A DNA stretch of 64,000 nt from JBIOXB01 sp050732395 (lineage in GTDB: Bacteria; Zhuqueibacterota; Zhuqueibacteria; Zhuqueibacterales; Zhuqueibacteraceae). The notes below the pieces were generated by a model. The model searched no databases and was not told where the DNA came from. It saw only the letters and a program-made list of their open reading frames with translations. Positions within the stretch are counted from its first letter, which is position 1, and each line of letters begins with the position of its first letter. The stretch lies in the NCBI GenBank assembly GCA_050732395.1, contig JBOHQX010000048.1, forward strand, positions 15,336-79,335, read 5' to 3'. A program made the translations under genes and the position numbers. Of the stretch, positions 8,769 through 17,296 are shown one piece after another.

Positions 8769-8803
8769 GTGTCACACAAATACATCGTTTCATTGTGTGA
8801 CAC
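8769..8803 (+). promoter_or_regulatory. Inverted repeat, possible activator-binding site
   Basis: GTGTCACACAA (8769-8779) and TTGTGTGACAC (8793-8803) form a perfect 11-base inverted repeat around a 13-base centre. Each arm is itself nearly palindromic. It ends 94 bases before the sigma-54-like element at 8898, the usual distance for an enhancer-binding-protein site. The binding protein is unknown. Confidence 0.45.
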
Positions 8804-8897
8804 GACAAAGCTGACACGCCCCCAACCCCGCAACTTTTTACCTCCCTAAACTTCATAAAAATAGCCAGAAAATGGACTTAGTCGGTATAGCAACCTA

Positions 8898-8913
8898 TGG
8901 CATCAGTGTTGCA
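8898..8913 (+). promoter_or_regulatory. Predicted sigma-54 promoter
   Basis: TGGCATCAGTGTTGCA fits TGGCAC-N5-TTGCW closely, with GG and GC exactly 10 bases apart and the TGGCA and TTGCA blocks intact. It ends 47 bases before the GT4 gene at 8961, which allows a short leader. It lies in a 457-base gap with an upstream inverted repeat at a typical activator distance. Confidence 0.55.
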
Positions 8914-8960
8914 AAAGGCGGGAGGAACGATAACCATTTTGAAAGAGACTTTGGATCGTT

Positions 8961-10163
8961 ATGCAAAATGATCGGCAGATTTCCCGCATGAAAGTGCTCA
9001 TGATCGCGCCGCAGCCGTTTTTTCAGCCCCGTGGTACGCCCTTCAGCGTACTGCATCGTCTGCGCGCGTTGTCGCTGCTTGGTTATCAAATAGATCTGGT
9101 GACGTATCATTTGGGTGAAGACGTACGCATAGACGGCGTGCAGATTCATCGCGCCGCCGCGGTACCGGGCGTGAAGAAAATCGCGGTTGGGCCCTCGCAG
9201 GCCAAAATCTTTTTGGATATCCAGGTCTATCGCCGTGCGCAGGAATTGCTCGCGCGCCGCCGCTATGATTTGCTGCACACACACGAAGAGGCCGGTTTCA
9301 TGGGCATTCGTCTGAGCCGGAAGTTCGGCACGCTGCATTTGTACGACATGCACTCCAGCTTGCCCCAGCAATTGTCCAATTTCAAATTTACCCGCTCCCA
9401 AATGCTCATTCGTTTCTTCGAGCGTTTGGAGGCGGCCACGATCGCAAGCGCGCAGGCAGTGATCACGATTTGCCCCGAGCTGTACAACTACGTGCACGAG
9501 CGCTATCCGGGCAAATACAACAAGCTGATTGAAAACGTCGCCGATAACGGCACCGTATTCGCCGCGCCTGCGGCTCCTCCCGATTTGCGCGGGCGCTATC
9601 AACTGAACGGCGAAACCATCGTGCTCTATGCCGGCACGCTGGAGCCGTATCAAGGTATCGGCATGTTGATCGAATCGGCGGCGAGCGTCGTGCCGAAACA
9701 CGCGCACGTACGATTCCTCATCGTCGGCGGCCAGCCGGAGCAGGTACAAACCCATCGTGCAATGGCGCAGCGGCTAGGAGTGGGCGAGCAATTTCTATTC
9801 ATCGGGCAACGCCCTCCCGAGGAAATTCCGCATTTCATGCAATTGGCGGACGTGTTGGTGTCGCCCCGACTCGCGGGCAACAACACCCCCCTCAAAATCT
9901 ATTCGTATCTGCGTTCCGGCGTTCCTATCGTTGCCACCAATCATCTCACGCACACGCAGGTGTTGCACCCCGGGATCGCGGCGCTGACGGATTGCACCGC
10001 AGCCTCCTTCGCGCAAGGCCTCCTGCGCGTTTTGGAAAACGAATCTTATCGGCAACAAATTGCGCAGCGTGCACAAGCGCTGGCCGAGCGCGAATACAGC
10101 TACGATGCCTATCTGCGCAAGACGCGAGAGACTTACGAGTATCTCGAAACGCTCGTGCAATAG
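8961..10163 (+). CDS. Glycosyltransferase family 4
   Basis: The 400-residue cytoplasmic GT-B protein opens with KVLMIAPQPFFQPRGTP, a glycine-containing acceptor-side loop typical of GT4. Its donor half has LYAGTLEPYQGIGMLI and FLIVGG. The VSPRLAGNNTPLKIYSYL region takes the place of the usual E-x7-E motif, so the second Glu pattern is atypical. It would transfer a sugar from a nucleotide donor to the lipid-linked chain. ATG 8961 lacks a strong ribosome-binding site; ATG 8991 (MKVLMIAPQ) is an alternative start. It is the first gene after the candidate sigma-54 promoter. The donor sugar is not identifiable. Confidence 0.85.
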   Translation: MQNDRQISRMKVLMIAPQPFFQPRGTPFSVLHRLRALSLLGYQIDLVTYHLGEDVRIDGVQIHRAAAVPGVKKIAVGPSQAKIFLDIQVYRRAQELLARRRYDLLHTHEEAGFMGIRLSRKFGTLHLYDMHSSLPQQLSNFKFTRSQMLIRFFERLEAATIASAQAVITICPELYNYVHERYPGKYNKLIENVADNGTVFAAPAAPPDLRGRYQLNGETIVLYAGTLEPYQGIGMLIESAASVVPKHAHVRFLIVGGQPEQVQTHRAMAQRLGVGEQFLFIGQRPPEEIPHFMQLADVLVSPRLAGNNTPLKIYSYLRSGVPIVATNHLTHTQVLHPGIAALTDCTAASFAQGLLRVLENESYRQQIAQRAQALAEREYSYDAYLRKTRETYEYLETLVQ

Positions 10164-10178
10164 CTTTAGGATAAAATT

Positions 10179-12059
10179 ATGTGCGGTATTTGCGGTGTCA
10201 TGAATTTTTCTCCGCAGCACGGCGTCGATGAAGACGAGCTGCGCCGCATGAACGACGCCATCATTCACCGTGGCCCGGACGAAGACGGCTTTTATGTCGA
10301 CGGCCGCCTCGGAATGGCGATGCGGCGTTTGAGCATCATCGATCTCTCCGGTGGCAAGCAGCCCATTCACAACGAGGACGGCAGCATCTGGATCGTGTTC
10401 AACGGCGAGATTTACAACTATCCCGAGCTCAAGGCCGATCTCGAAAAACGTGGCCATCGCTTTTACACGAAAGCCGACACCGAGGCCATTGTACATGCAT
10501 ATGAGGAATACGGCCACGATTGTCCCAACCGGCTCAACGGCATGTTCGCATTCGCGCTGTGGGACATGAAAAAACAAAGTTTGTTCGTGGCGCGTGATCG
10601 GCTCGGCAAGAAGCCTTTCTATTATTATCTCGACGGTGAGCGTCTGGTGTTCGGCTCGGAATTGAAAAGCATTTTGCAGGTCAAGCGCGTTCCGCGCCGC
10701 GTTTCGCCGGAGGCGCTGGATTTATATTTGACCTACGAATACATCCCGGCGCCGCATACGATTTTTGCGGACATCAAGAAATTGCCCGCCGGCCACACGC
10801 TCACAATCCATGGGAACGGCAAGAGCGAATTGCGTTCCTATTGGGATTTGCATTTTCACGAGAACGGCCGTTCGCCGCAAGACTTGCAGCAAGGTTTGCT
10901 GGAGCTCCTGCAGGACGCCGTTAAAATCCGCTTGATGAGCGACGTGCCCCTGGGCGCTTTTCTATCCGGCGGCATCGATTCGAGCTGCGTCGTCGCGCTG
11001 ATGGCGCGGGTGATGGATCAGCCCGTCAAGACCTTTTCAATTGGCTTTGCCGAGGGCAGTTACAACGAACTGCGCTACGCGCGTGAAATTGCCCGCCACT
11101 TCAAAACCGATCATCACGAATTGATCATTCGGCCGAACGCTCTGGAATGGACGGAAAAGCTGGTCACACATCTCGACGAGCCGCTCGGCGATTTTTCGAT
11201 CTTCCCGACGTTTTTGGTTGCGCAGATGGCGCGACAGCACGTCACCGTCGCGCTCTCCGGCGACGGCGGAGACGAGCTTTTCGGCGGCTATGACACCTAT
11301 GTCGCCGAGGGCATGGCGCGCAAATATCGCAGGCTGCCCGCGCTGTTGCGCCGGGAGTTGATTCCGGCGATCACCAGGAGAATTTCGCCCACCGAAAAGA
11401 AGAAAGGGGCGGTCAACCGCCTCAAACGCTTCGTCGAGGGCGCAATGTTACCGGAGGATTTGCAACACGTGCGCTGGATGATTTTCCTGACCGAGCAGGA
11501 AAAATCACGTCTCTACGGCGAGGCCATGCACCATTTGTCGCACACGACGGCCGCGCACGATTTCATACGTAAGTATTTCCAGAGCGCCGACTCGAAGGAC
11601 GAAGTCAATCGTCAGTTGTACGTCGACCTCAAAACCTATTTGTGCGACGACATCATGGTGAAAGTGGACCGCATGAGCATGGCCACCTCGCTCGAAGCGC
11701 GCGCGCCGTTTTTGGATTATCGCGTGGTCGAGTATGCCGCGACGATCCCGAGCGCGTTGAAGATTCAAGGCACGGAAACGAAAATGATTTTGAAAGAAGC
11801 GATGAAGCAAGTGTTGCCGCCCGCGATCATCGGCCGCGGCAAGGAAGGCTTCAGTATTCCCATCAAGAATTGGCTGAAAAACGAATTGCGCAGCATGATG
11901 CTGGAAGTGTTGTCGCCCACGGCGCTCAAGAGGGACGGCTTTTTCAACGCCGACCACGTGCAAGGCTTGATCAACGAACATTTGCAAGGCGTCGAGAATC
12001 ACAGCCATCGCCTGTGGGCGATGATGGTGTTCGGGATCTGGCGCAACCAGTATTTGTAA
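10179..12059 (+). CDS. asnB: Asparagine synthase (glutamine-hydrolysing) family amidotransferase
   Basis: The 626-residue protein is a complete AsnB-type enzyme. It begins MCGICGVMNF, so Cys2 is available as glutaminase nucleophile, with IHRGPDEDG and FNGEIYNYPEL in the class II amidotransferase domain (1-~190). The synthetase domain has the PP-loop LSGGIDSS (262-269) and GDGGDELFGGY. It would use glutamine and ATP to amidate a carboxylate. Inside a polysaccharide locus with UDP-GlcA/GalA genes the target may be a uronic acid, giving a uronamide; free aspartate is the default alternative. It starts 15 bases after the GT4. A second, altered homologue lies at 18570-20486. Confidence 0.9.
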   Translation: MCGICGVMNFSPQHGVDEDELRRMNDAIIHRGPDEDGFYVDGRLGMAMRRLSIIDLSGGKQPIHNEDGSIWIVFNGEIYNYPELKADLEKRGHRFYTKADTEAIVHAYEEYGHDCPNRLNGMFAFALWDMKKQSLFVARDRLGKKPFYYYLDGERLVFGSELKSILQVKRVPRRVSPEALDLYLTYEYIPAPHTIFADIKKLPAGHTLTIHGNGKSELRSYWDLHFHENGRSPQDLQQGLLELLQDAVKIRLMSDVPLGAFLSGGIDSSCVVALMARVMDQPVKTFSIGFAEGSYNELRYAREIARHFKTDHHELIIRPNALEWTEKLVTHLDEPLGDFSIFPTFLVAQMARQHVTVALSGDGGDELFGGYDTYVAEGMARKYRRLPALLRRELIPAITRRISPTEKKKGAVNRLKRFVEGAMLPEDLQHVRWMIFLTEQEKSRLYGEAMHHLSHTTAAHDFIRKYFQSADSKDEVNRQLYVDLKTYLCDDIMVKVDRMSMATSLEARAPFLDYRVVEYAATIPSALKIQGTETKMILKEAMKQVLPPAIIGRGKEGFSIPIKNWLKNELRSMMLEVLSPTALKRDGFFNADHVQGLINEHLQGVENHSHRLWAMMVFGIWRNQYL

Positions 12060-12077
12060 AATTGAAGGACGGCTGAG

Positions 12078-13157
12078 ATGTTCAAGCAGGTGAAACACCT
12101 CCAGAATTTCTTGCGTTTCGCCAAGGGAGAGCAAGAGCCCATCATCGGCCCGGTCAAGGCGATGTGGGAGGTTTTGTACGAGTGCAATGCCAAATGCCGC
12201 ACGTGCGATCGCTGGCTCAAGCAGCCCGACCCCGGGATGTTGTCCACGGAGGAGGGCAAAAGCATGATTGCACAACTGGCACGCGCCGGGGTGCTGCATC
12301 TTGGTTTCACCGGCGGCGAACCGCTTTTGCGCAGGGACATCTTCGAATTGATCGCGTGCGCGCATGAAAACAAACTGTCGACCTCGATGTTCACGAACGC
12401 CTTGCTGCTCAATGAGCGCCGCGCGAAAGAATTGATCAACGCGAACCTGGATGCGGTATATATTTCATTGGATGGCAGCACGCCGGAGCTGAACGATGCG
12501 CTGCGGGGGATCAACGGCTATTACCAATTGGCGATCTCGGCCATCGAGAGTTTGAAGGCGCTGCGCAGCAACGGCCGGCCGAAAATTTTTATTGCCTTCA
12601 CCGTCAACAAGGCGAACATGTACGATCTGGAAAACATCGCGCGCTTCGTGAAGAGCCACGCGCTCGACGGACTGTCCTTCCAGCCCGCCCTGCATATTCC
12701 CGACATCATGTATCGCGTCGAAGTCGAGCTCGGGTTCGCCCCCGGTGACGGCGCCGTTTTGCAAAACATCGTCAATCAAGTCGTAAAAATGTACGGCGAC
12801 ATTCTGCCGATGGGGCGGGAGTATTACCGCCAATTTGCGACGCATATCGACAACCCGCACAGTCTCAAGGAGCACAACAACATCGCCGGTTATGCCCTGG
12901 CAATGATCGACCCTTTTGGCAACGTCTATCCTGATCCACTCGAGAATGAATCCATGGGTAACGTGCGCGAGCAAACTTTTGAAGAGATTTGGTTCGGCCG
13001 CCGTGCGCGCGAGGTCCGCCTTCGCATCGCGCGCCACGAGCATCCCGTGGAATTGTTCGAAAGTTTCATTTCTTTGAATCTGGCCGTCCGCCGCTTGAAC
13101 CCTTTGAATCTGCATCGTACCTTGCGGCCTTTGATCAAGGCTGCGGAGCATTTTTGA
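12078..13157 (+). CDS. Radical SAM protein
   Basis: The 359-residue protein has the radical SAM cluster motif CNAKCRTC (Cys36, Cys40, Cys43) right after the first strand, FTGGEPLLR as the SAM-binding GGE motif, and YISLDG in the barrel. The C-terminal part keeps the layout of a SPASM/twitch region (MIDPFGNVYPDP, then GNVREQTFEEIW), but the cysteines that would hold extra iron-sulfur clusters there are absent. The fold therefore suggests a one-cluster enzyme that lost SPASM ligands. AAGGA lies at 12064-12068 upstream of ATG 12078. It sits between AsnB and a methyltransferase, so a sugar or lipid-linked glycan is a likely substrate; the reaction is unknown. Confidence 0.85.
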   Translation: MFKQVKHLQNFLRFAKGEQEPIIGPVKAMWEVLYECNAKCRTCDRWLKQPDPGMLSTEEGKSMIAQLARAGVLHLGFTGGEPLLRRDIFELIACAHENKLSTSMFTNALLLNERRAKELINANLDAVYISLDGSTPELNDALRGINGYYQLAISAIESLKALRSNGRPKIFIAFTVNKANMYDLENIARFVKSHALDGLSFQPALHIPDIMYRVEVELGFAPGDGAVLQNIVNQVVKMYGDILPMGREYYRQFATHIDNPHSLKEHNNIAGYALAMIDPFGNVYPDPLENESMGNVREQTFEEIWFGRRAREVRLRIARHEHPVELFESFISLNLAVRRLNPLNLHRTLRPLIKAAEHF

Positions 13158-13321
13158 TGCTTGTAACAGCGCCTTCAGGCGCACACCTCTCGTTGGTTGG
13201 TTTGTTTGGCTCGTAACCAAACTCTGTTTGACTCGTTCCCAAGCTTTTCGGTGGCTCGTTCCCAAGCTGAGCTTGGGAACGAAGGTGGTTGCGAAACTCC
13301 GTTTCTCATTTCTGGCAATGC
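13158..13321 (+). repeat. Short intergenic region with perfect hairpin
   Basis: CGTTCCCAAGCT (13257-13268) and AGCTTGGGAACG (13270-13281) form a 12-base inverted repeat around one base. A partial direct copy (CGTTCCCAAGCTT) lies just upstream near 13234. No T-run follows on the + strand, so it looks like a repeat element rather than a standard terminator. Confidence 0.6.
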
Positions 13322-14134
13322 ATGACCACAACAAGATTGAAAAACCTCAGAGCCGTTCATCTCAAACCTGCCCACGGCGATTTGATCCGGGGCATCGCTG
13401 ACTACTGGAACACGCATATTCATGATCTTGCTATTGCCAAGCATCCAGTGGGCATGGCGGGATTTTTTAAGGACCTCGCCGATTATCGCTTCGATAAATT
13501 GCGCTATTTGCCGGAGATCGTCGACTTCAACGGTTATCGCGGCAAGACCATTCTCGAAGCCGGCTGTGGGATCGGCCTCGATTTGCTGCGTTTCGCCAAA
13601 GGCGGCGCGCAAGTGATCGGCGTGGATCTGGCAAAGACTGCCATCGAGCTCGCCCGGAAGAATTTCGCGTTGAACGGCGCACGCGGCGAATTCTTTATGA
13701 TGAACGGTGAAGCGCTCGAATTCGATGACAACAGCTTCGACGTTGTATACGCGCACGGCGTGCTGCAATACACCGCCGATGCCGGCAAAATGGCCTCGGA
13801 GTTGCATCGCGTGCTCAAGCCCGGGGGCGAAGCGATTGCCATGGTTTACAATCGCCTCTCCTGGCTCAACGCGCTTTCCAAGGTCATGAAAGTGGATTTG
13901 GAACACGAAGATGCGCCGGTGTTGAACAAATATGCGATCGGCGAATTCAAAAATATGCTCGCACCGTTCGCGCAGGTGCGTATCGTGCCCGAGCGCTTTC
14001 CCGTGGCCAGCAGGCTGCACCAAGGCTGGAAAGCAATGCTGTATAACGGCATGTTCGTTCCGGCGTTCCGGATATTACCTCGCTTTCTCGTGCGCCCCTT
14101 GGGTTGGCACCTGATGGCTTTTTGCAGGAAGTGA
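13322..14134 (+). CDS. Class I SAM-dependent methyltransferase
   Basis: The 270-residue protein has methyltransferase motif I in ILEAGCGIGLDLLRFA, an acidic loop after strand 2 (GVDLAKTAIELARKN), and motif IV/V regions FDVVYAHGVLQYTAD and ELHRVLKPGGEAI. It is a Rossmann-type small-molecule or glycan methyltransferase (Methyltransf_11/25 type). ATG 13322 is chosen over TTG 13289 because the intervening bases belong to the upstream repeat; no good ribosome-binding site is visible for either. It lies between a radical SAM gene and an SDR gene, consistent with decoration of a sugar. Substrate unknown. Confidence 0.83.
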   Translation: MTTTRLKNLRAVHLKPAHGDLIRGIADYWNTHIHDLAIAKHPVGMAGFFKDLADYRFDKLRYLPEIVDFNGYRGKTILEAGCGIGLDLLRFAKGGAQVIGVDLAKTAIELARKNFALNGARGEFFMMNGEALEFDDNSFDVVYAHGVLQYTADAGKMASELHRVLKPGGEAIAMVYNRLSWLNALSKVMKVDLEHEDAPVLNKYAIGEFKNMLAPFAQVRIVPERFPVASRLHQGWKAMLYNGMFVPAFRILPRFLVRPLGWHLMAFCRK

Positions 14135-14144
14135 GTGGAAGGAG

Positions 14145-15143
14145 ATGGCGAAAAAAGTCCTGGTGACCGGCGCGAATGGCTTTACCGGCAGTTACCTCTG
14201 CAAACACCTCTTGCGGCAAGGCGATCGTGTGCATGGGCTCGTGCGCCGCTCCAGTAAGCTGGATTTGCTGAAGGGCAGTGAAATCGAGCTTGTTTACGCA
14301 GACGTCGCCGATGCAAACAGCGGCCGCGATCTGGACGCCGCGTTGCAGGATATCGAGACCGTTTATCACGTCGCAGCGACCTATCGTATCGAAGGCGTGC
14401 CGCGTAAGTACTTTTGGCAGGTGAACGTCGAGGGCACGCGCCGTGTACTCGAGGCCGCCGTACGCGCCGGTGTCAAGCGTTTCATACATTGCAGCACGGT
14501 CGGTGTGCAGGGTGAAATCAAAAACCCTCCGGCGACGGAAGAAGCGCCATTTGCGCCGGGTGACGTCTATCAAGAATCCAAAGCAGCCGGCGAATTACTG
14601 GCACGCAAGTTTTTCGAAGAAAAAGGGCTGCCCGGCGCCGTCGTGCGCCCGGTTGGAATTTACGGTCCCGGGGATACGCGTTTTCTCAAGCTTTTTCGCT
14701 ATGTCCACAACGGCAAGTTCCGGATGCTCGGCAGCGGCCGGGTTTTGTATCACCTGACTTTTGTGGAAGATTTGGTGGCCGGTATTGCGTTGGCCGGTGA
14801 AAAAGCGGAAGCGATCGGGCAGACGTTTACCATCGGCGGAAGAGAATACACGACGCTCTCCGAATTGGTGGCGCGTATCGCCCGCGCACTCGCAGTTCCC
14901 TTGCCGAGCAAAAAGATTCCGGTGTGGCCGGTGTGGTTCGGCGGCTTATTATGTGAGATCGCTTGCCGGCCCTTCGGCATTGAGCCCCCGATCTACCGCC
15001 GCCGCGTGGATTTCTTTATCAAAGATCGCGCCTTCGATATCAGCAAAGCTCGTAAGCTACTGGGCTATGAGCCGCAAGTCGATTTGGACGCCGGCTTGAA
15101 GCGCACCGCCGACTGGTATCGCGCCCAAGGATTATTAAATTGA
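14145..15143 (+). CDS. NAD(P)-dependent epimerase/dehydratase family protein (SDR)
   Basis: The 332-residue extended SDR has VTGANGFTGSYLCKHL at the N-terminus, CSTVGVQG for the catalytic Ser/Thr, and YQESKAAGE containing YxxxK. The shape resembles dihydroflavonol-4-reductase/3-beta-HSD-like SDRs as well as nucleotide-sugar epimerases and reductases. The gene begins ten bases after the methyltransferase, with GGAAGG directly upstream. It may reduce or epimerise a nucleotide sugar or a lipid-linked sugar; specificity cannot be set from sequence. Confidence 0.83.
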   Translation: MAKKVLVTGANGFTGSYLCKHLLRQGDRVHGLVRRSSKLDLLKGSEIELVYADVADANSGRDLDAALQDIETVYHVAATYRIEGVPRKYFWQVNVEGTRRVLEAAVRAGVKRFIHCSTVGVQGEIKNPPATEEAPFAPGDVYQESKAAGELLARKFFEEKGLPGAVVRPVGIYGPGDTRFLKLFRYVHNGKFRMLGSGRVLYHLTFVEDLVAGIALAGEKAEAIGQTFTIGGREYTTLSELVARIARALAVPLPSKKIPVWPVWFGGLLCEIACRPFGIEPPIYRRRVDFFIKDRAFDISKARKLLGYEPQVDLDAGLKRTADWYRAQGLLN

Positions 15144-15227
15144 ACCGTAACCCAGGCTGCCAGCCTGTAAACCACCAAAACAATTTTGCGAAGCAGCTCC
15201 AAACACCTCTTTCGCACAGGTGCAATC

Positions 15228-16019
15228 GTGAATGATTCAACCAACTCTTGCGCACGCCGGGAAAGCATTGAAATCCAGAAAGAGTTATTCGACGCCAAAA
15301 AATCCAAGCTGCAAAAATATAAAGACATCATTCTCGGCGAAGCCAGCACGTGGTATTTGCTCAAGTATGAATTGATCATCTTGATGGTGAGCTGGCTGCC
15401 GGGAGCGTTGGGATTGGTTTTGCGCAGCAAGTTGTATCCGCTGCTGCTCGGCAGCGTCGGCCGTAACGTGACTTTCGGCAGCAACGTCGTGTTGCGCCAT
15501 CCCAAAAAAATTCATATCGGCAATGAGGTCGTCATCGATGATAACGTCGTACTGGACGCGAAAGGGCAAGAGAACAAGGGGTTGTTTGTCGGCAACGGCG
15601 TCTTCGTCGGGCGCAACACGATCTTGAGCTGCAAAAACGGTGACATCCACGTGCATGACCACGCGAATCTCGGATTCAATTGCGAGGTTTTTTCGGCGAG
15701 CGAAGTGACGATTGGCAAAAACGTCCTGATGGCCGCCTATGTATATCTCGTCGGCGGCACCCATACGTTTCATCGCATGGACCTCCCGATTCTGTTGCAG
15801 GACCGCGTGAGCCACGGCATTCAAGTCGGCGATAATACCTGGCTGGGCGCGCATGCCGTCGTGTTCGATGGTGCGAAGATTGGCAAGGAGTGCATTATCG
15901 GCGCCGGCGCAATTATCAATCATGATATTCCGGATTGGAAAATCGCGGCCGGTGTGCCGGCAAAAGTGATCAGAGACCGCCGGCAGCTTTCGGATGAGCG
16001 CGGCATGGTCACGGCGTGA
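15228..16019 (+). CDS. Acyltransferase, left-handed beta-helix (hexapeptide repeat) type
   Basis: The 263-residue protein has an N-terminal helical region with a hydrophobic stretch (ELIILMVSWLPGALGLVL). Hexapeptide repeats follow (VGRNVTFGSNVVLRHP, IHIGNEVVIDDNVVLD, VGDNTWLGAHAVVF, GAKIGKECIIGAGA). It ends with the usual AAGVPAKVIRDR cap. The His in GGTHTF is placed like the catalytic His of the WcaF/maltose-acetyltransferase group. It probably O-acetylates a sugar of the polymer. GTG 15228 is chosen as start; a TTG at 15186 would add 14 residues overlapping a hairpin-rich stretch (CAGGCTG/CAGCCTG at 15153-15167). Confidence 0.83.
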   Translation: MNDSTNSCARRESIEIQKELFDAKKSKLQKYKDIILGEASTWYLLKYELIILMVSWLPGALGLVLRSKLYPLLLGSVGRNVTFGSNVVLRHPKKIHIGNEVVIDDNVVLDAKGQENKGLFVGNGVFVGRNTILSCKNGDIHVHDHANLGFNCEVFSASEVTIGKNVLMAAYVYLVGGTHTFHRMDLPILLQDRVSHGIQVGDNTWLGAHAVVFDGAKIGKECIIGAGAIINHDIPDWKIAAGVPAKVIRDRRQLSDERGMVTA

Positions 16020-16102
16020 ATTGAATACTTCATTGCCTTTGCGGCTGATGCGTCATGGAGTACGCAAGACGTGAGGCGTAAAGGCTTTTTATAGGTGCGG
16101 CT

Positions 16103-17296
16103 TTGATCAACGTTCTGCACGTCATCGACAAGCTCTCGATGGACGGTATCAACCCCAGCAGTTGTGCGCAGCTCTTTGCGGAGTGGTACGCAAGGCATGA
16201 AACGCGGCGATTCCGGGTCATGGTCGCGAATCTACGCGCTCAAGATAGCGCTGGAGAGTATTTGGAAAAACGCGGGCTGGAGGTTTTTTATATCGGCCAG
16301 GGCAAATTTTCTCTTGCAAATGTGCGCGCGATCGCGTCCTTGGTGGACGAACGGCAGGTTGACGTGTTGCACTTGCATGGCTATAGCTCGGCGAATTTTG
16401 GCCGGCTCGCTGCCCGGCACAAACGCATTCCAGCAGTGATGCACGAGCATGCCATATTGAAAATATTGCCGCATCAATTTATCGCCGATTGGTGGTTGTC
16501 CTCCAAAACGGATATTGCCGTTGCGGTGTCAAATGCGGTCGCGGATTTTTTGCATAAGGGCCGCCACGTGCCGCGCGAAAAAATTCATGTGATTTGGAAC
16601 GGCATCGATTTGCAGGCTTTTCGCCGGCCTGATCGCCGCACATCCGAAGAATTTCGTGGCCGCTATGCTGGCCGTTCACAGAAGCTCATCGGCACCGTCA
16701 CGCGGCTGCGCGAGGAGAAGGGCAATCGCTATTTCATACGAGCGGCGCATGAAGTATTGCGGCATTTTCCCGAGGCGCGCTTCGTCCTGGTGGGAGAGGG
16801 GCCGGAACGCGGCGTCTTGGAAAAACTGGCAGCGCAATTCGGCATTCAAGATCGGGTCCATTTCGCCGGCTTTGTTCACGACGTGCCTTCAGCGCTGGCG
16901 GCTTTCGACGTTGCCGTGATTCCGTCTTTGCGTGAAGGATTTGGCCTGGCCTTGGCTGAAGCGATGGCGGCAGATAAGCCGGTCATTGCCACGCGTGTCG
17001 GAGGTATGGTGGAAATGGCCGGCCATGAGCAAGAGGCCTTGTTGGTTCCCCCTGCGGACGCCCCCGCTTTGGCGCAAGCCATTCTGGAGATGGTCACAGA
17101 TCCGTCAAAGGCGGAACGCCTGGGCGCTGCCGCGTCCAGGCGCAGTAACGATTTCAGCATGGAGAAAAACGTGGCTGCGCTCGAAGCGTTGTATGAACGC
17201 CTGGCACTGGGCAGGCAGAAGAGTCTCATGGGGACGAGCACGGCACGAACGCAAACGGATTCGCTTTCGCAAAGGGAATTGACGATTCGAATTTAA
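16103..17296 (+). CDS. Glycosyltransferase family 4
   Basis: The 397-residue GT-B protein starts INVLHVIDKLSMDG. It has a central HEHAILKILPHQF segment, the hinge VWNGIDLQAFRRP, donor-site TVTRLREEKGNRYFI and FVLVGEGPER. The C-terminal motif SLREGFGLALAEAMA contains the E-x7-E pair that binds the nucleotide sugar. The start codon is TTG, with AGGTGCGG upstream. Its stop codon overlaps the start of the deacetylase gene (TAATG), so the two are probably translated together. The donor sugar is unknown. Confidence 0.88.
   Translation: MINVLHVIDKLSMDGINPSSCAQLFAEWYARHETRRFRVMVANLRAQDSAGEYLEKRGLEVFYIGQGKFSLANVRAIASLVDERQVDVLHLHGYSSANFGRLAARHKRIPAVMHEHAILKILPHQFIADWWLSSKTDIAVAVSNAVADFLHKGRHVPREKIHVIWNGIDLQAFRRPDRRTSEEFRGRYAGRSQKLIGTVTRLREEKGNRYFIRAAHEVLRHFPEARFVLVGEGPERGVLEKLAAQFGIQDRVHFAGFVHDVPSALAAFDVAVIPSLREGFGLALAEAMAADKPVIATRVGGMVEMAGHEQEALLVPPADAPALAQAILEMVTDPSKAERLGAAASRRSNDFSMEKNVAALEALYERLALGRQKSLMGTSTARTQTDSLSQRELTIRI

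Larger units (their letters stand above)
8504..8960 (+). other. Intergenic regulatory region with hairpin repeat, inverted repeat and sigma-54-like promoter
   Basis: These 457 bases contain no convincing gene. A second CCAACGGAT-type hairpin lies at 8609-8673 (27-base and 28-base arms with several mismatches). An 11-base perfect inverted repeat lies at 8769-8803 and a good sigma-54-like element at 8898-8913. A small frame, 8897-8971, overlaps the next start but lacks a well-placed ribosome-binding site. Confidence 0.6.

Noticed and set aside
8897..8971. Possible 24-residue leader peptide overlapping the GT4 start
   Set aside because: The GGAGG at 8921-8925 is inside the frame rather than before it, and the frame begins within the sigma-54-like element, so a transcript from that promoter would not include its start.
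13257..13281. 12-base hairpin as a rho-independent terminator
   Set aside because: No T-run follows on the + strand, the loop is one base, and a partial copy lies next to it, so it fits a repeat element better.
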